This document shows positions 62,534 through 64,000 of a stretch of DNA of 64,000 nt, piece by piece. How positions within the stretch are numbered: the first letter of the stretch is position 1; each line of letters opens with the position of its first letter. A model generated the notes under the pieces. The model saw nothing but the letters and a program-made list of their open reading frames with translations. It was not told the origin of the DNA and ran no database searches. A program made the translations under genes and the position numbers. This DNA is from Paenibacillus oralis (GTDB lineage: Bacteria; Bacillota; Bacilli; Paenibacillales; Paenibacillaceae), in NCBI RefSeq assembly GCF_003863965.1, contig NZ_RRCN01000001.1, forward strand, positions 1,249,406-1,313,405, written 5' to 3'.

Positions 62534-64000
62534 TTACTGGCTAAGCTCGCGGTACCGGGTCGGCGTCATCCCCTCCAGCTTCTTGAAAATCCGGTTGAAA
62601 TAGCTGTGCTGGTACCCGACCTGCTGGGCCACATCGCAAATCCGCAGCCCGGTGTCGCGCAGCAGTTCCTTGGCTTTCTCCATCCTCAGTTCGGTCAAAT
62701 AATCGATGAAATTGTGCCCCGTTACCTGCTTAAACGACTTGCTCAGAAAAAACGGGTTCGTACCGACGTGATCGGCGCAGCTGTCGAGCGAAATGTCCTT
62801 CATGTAGTTTTGCTGCAAATAAATCATCGCCTGCTCGATCAGCAGCTTGACCCCCGCATTCGCGCGGAGAGACAGCTCTTTGAGATAGGGGGCGAGCACT
62901 TTTTCCCGGAACCAGGTCAGGATCAGCTCCAGCTCGCGGATTTGCGAAAGCGCCTCGTACAGATTGACGCCTTTAAACAGGCGATTCGGATGAATGCCGG
63001 ACTGCATGATGGCGTGCTGGATATGGCCAAGCAGCTGCAGCATCCCCTGCTGCACGTCGATCGTTTTGGCGCCTCTGGCGCTTAAGGCGGCGAGGAATTC
63101 ACCCAGCAGCCGGTACGCGTCCTCCTCCTGGCCGGTGCGCATCGCCTGAATCAGCTCGCGCTCGAGCGTAAACGAATAAGCCGGCTCCCCCTCCCCGGCC
63201 CCTTCGCGGTCCAGCTTCTCCATCTCGATGACCTGGTTTTCGCCTCCGACAGGGCGATAGCTCGCCGCCTGCCGCACCCCCTCGAACGCGAACGGAATGT
63301 CCGTAACCTGACCCACGGCCCGGCTGACCGCCACTGTGACGCGCATCTTCAAGATTAGGTTCACGGTCCGAATCAGCTCTTCGCTAAAGGCTTGAACTTC
63401 GGGCATATAGGACGTTTCGTTCGGCACCATCAGCACAATTCCGGTCGACAAATCATGAAAATGAATCGTATCGCACTGGCTGAAGCGCTGCGCGGCGAGC
63501 TCGCCGATAATGTTCGCCGCCGCGTAGGATACGAGCCCTTCGTCGCCGTTTTTGAATTTCCCGCCCAGGCTCGTGATCCCCGTCAGCTGAACATACAGCA
63601 AAACAAAGCGGCGGTTCTCCATCTCCCATTTAAACCGCTCCATCCGGCGGCGCAGCTCCTGCTCGGAATAGGCGTACAAATGACCGTGCAGCAGCTGGTG
63701 GAGAAAGCTCTCCTTCACATGGGGAAGCTGCTCCGCCAGCTTCCGCTGCAGGTCGTGGCTCTCCCAGTGCAAATTCAGCCACTGCCGCTCGATCAGCGCA
63801 AACTCGTCCTCCTGGCCCGCCGCGGCCGCATGCTCCGGCAGCAGCGTCTTGAACAGCCGGCGAATCGGCGAATACATCCGCCTGGACGCCAGCCAGGACA
63901 GCAAAGCGGCCAACATCAAGGCGCTGAAGCTCACGATAAAAATCAGCTTCGACACAAACATCACCGGCGCCGTGATGCTGGAAATCGGCGAAGCGGAGAC
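62534..64000 (-). CDS. Membrane-anchored AraC-family regulator (YesS type), partial
   Basis: The frame stays open to the window edge, so the N terminus lies beyond 64000. Visible are a transmembrane helix (FVSKLIFIVSFSALMLAALLSWL), a long middle region and the AraC DNA-binding domain in the last 100 residues (DISLDSCADHVGTNPFFLSKSF and ICDVAQQVGYQHSYFNRIFKK). The full protein should carry an extracellular sensor and two helices, as in YesS of the B. subtilis rhamnogalacturonan cluster. It is upstream of, and on the same strand as, the YetA-like gene and likely controls the pectin cluster. Confidence 0.9.
   Translation of the reverse strand, partial: VSASPISSITAPVMFVSKLIFIVSFSALMLAALLSWLASRRMYSPIRRLFKTLLPEHAAAAGQEDEFALIERQWLNLHWESHDLQRKLAEQLPHVKESFLHQLLHGHLYAYSEQELRRRMERFKWEMENRRFVLLYVQLTGITSLGGKFKNGDEGLVSYAAANIIGELAAQRFSQCDTIHFHDLSTGIVLMVPNETSYMPEVQAFSEELIRTVNLILKMRVTVAVSRAVGQVTDIPFAFEGVRQAASYRPVGGENQVIEMEKLDREGAGEGEPAYSFTLERELIQAMRTGQEEDAYRLLGEFLAALSARGAKTIDVQQGMLQLLGHIQHAIMQSGIHPNRLFKGVNLYEALSQIRELELILTWFREKVLAPYLKELSLRANAGVKLLIEQAMIYLQQNYMKDISLDSCADHVGTNPFFLSKSFKQVTGHNFIDYLTELRMEKAKELLRDTGLRICDVAQQVGYQHSYFNRIFKKLEGMTPTRYRELSQ

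Overview
The window reads as a chromosomal segment of a GC-rich, carbohydrate-degrading Firmicute, most likely Paenibacillus or a close relative. The pointers are: a T-box leader on asd, CcpA-type cre-like sites, two GlnR/TnrA-type boxes, YesM/YesN-type two-component systems beside LplABC-like sugar importers, a complete mhqNOD operon as in Bacillus subtilis, and many plant-polysaccharide enzymes. No rRNA, tRNA, phage or CRISPR array was seen.

Layout. 1-966: end of a sugar ABC importer (two permeases). 1097-2560: asd with its T-box. 3429-6165: GntR regulator, uxuA and a UxuB-type dehydrogenase (hexuronate catabolism). 6251-8693: a secreted copper-amine-oxidase-like domain protein, a DUF3139 protein and a polysaccharide deacetylase. 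8994-12311: secreted GH10 xylanase and PL9 pectate lyase. 12667-17577: assimilatory nitrite reductase nirBD, nirC, a remnant of the sirohaem gene cobA, and a divergent ANTAR-domain regulator; the nirB leader carries a textbook ANTAR two-hairpin antiterminator. 17873-19090: a TrpD2/YbiB-like protein. 19554-29765: oligosaccharide importer with histidine kinase and two AraC-type response regulators, next to an intracellular GH10 xylanase interrupted by a 114-bp structured insert. 29956-31693: ECF sigma factor and DUF4179 anti-sigma. 32418-35271: mhqD-mhqO-mhqN-mhqR (quinone/electrophile resistance). 35717-37654: small haem-copper-oxidase-like membrane protein and secreted FAD oxidoreductase. 38255-50728: ROK kinase, cutC, aminopeptidase, peptide ABC importer, asparaginase and ROK repressor. 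51748-52950: MFS efflux pump. 52963-62041: rhamnogalacturonan-degradation genes (GH105-DUF1961 fusion, beta-propeller protein, deacetylase, YetA-like PL26 lyase). 62534-64000: AraC-type regulator running off the window.

The most striking content is between the genes. Fifteen intergenic elements in five sequence families share one architecture: short dyad modules at a pitch of about 50 bp, two forward followed by two inverted (a few have three or five modules). All seven family A and B elements are exactly 183 bp with 50/59/50 module spacing; the three family D elements are 196-197 bp with 51/72/50-51 spacing. Their sequences differ while their geometry is held, which implies a conserved structure or binding platform and makes them the best candidate here for an undescribed system. 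Two of them, with an adjoining 27-bp tandem array, form an inverted pair around the ROK kinase-cutC-aminopeptidase block. A second trait is the expansion of in-frame minisatellites inside five otherwise ordinary proteins. Coordinates of starts were chosen from ribosome-binding sites; functions are homology judgements from the translated sequence only.
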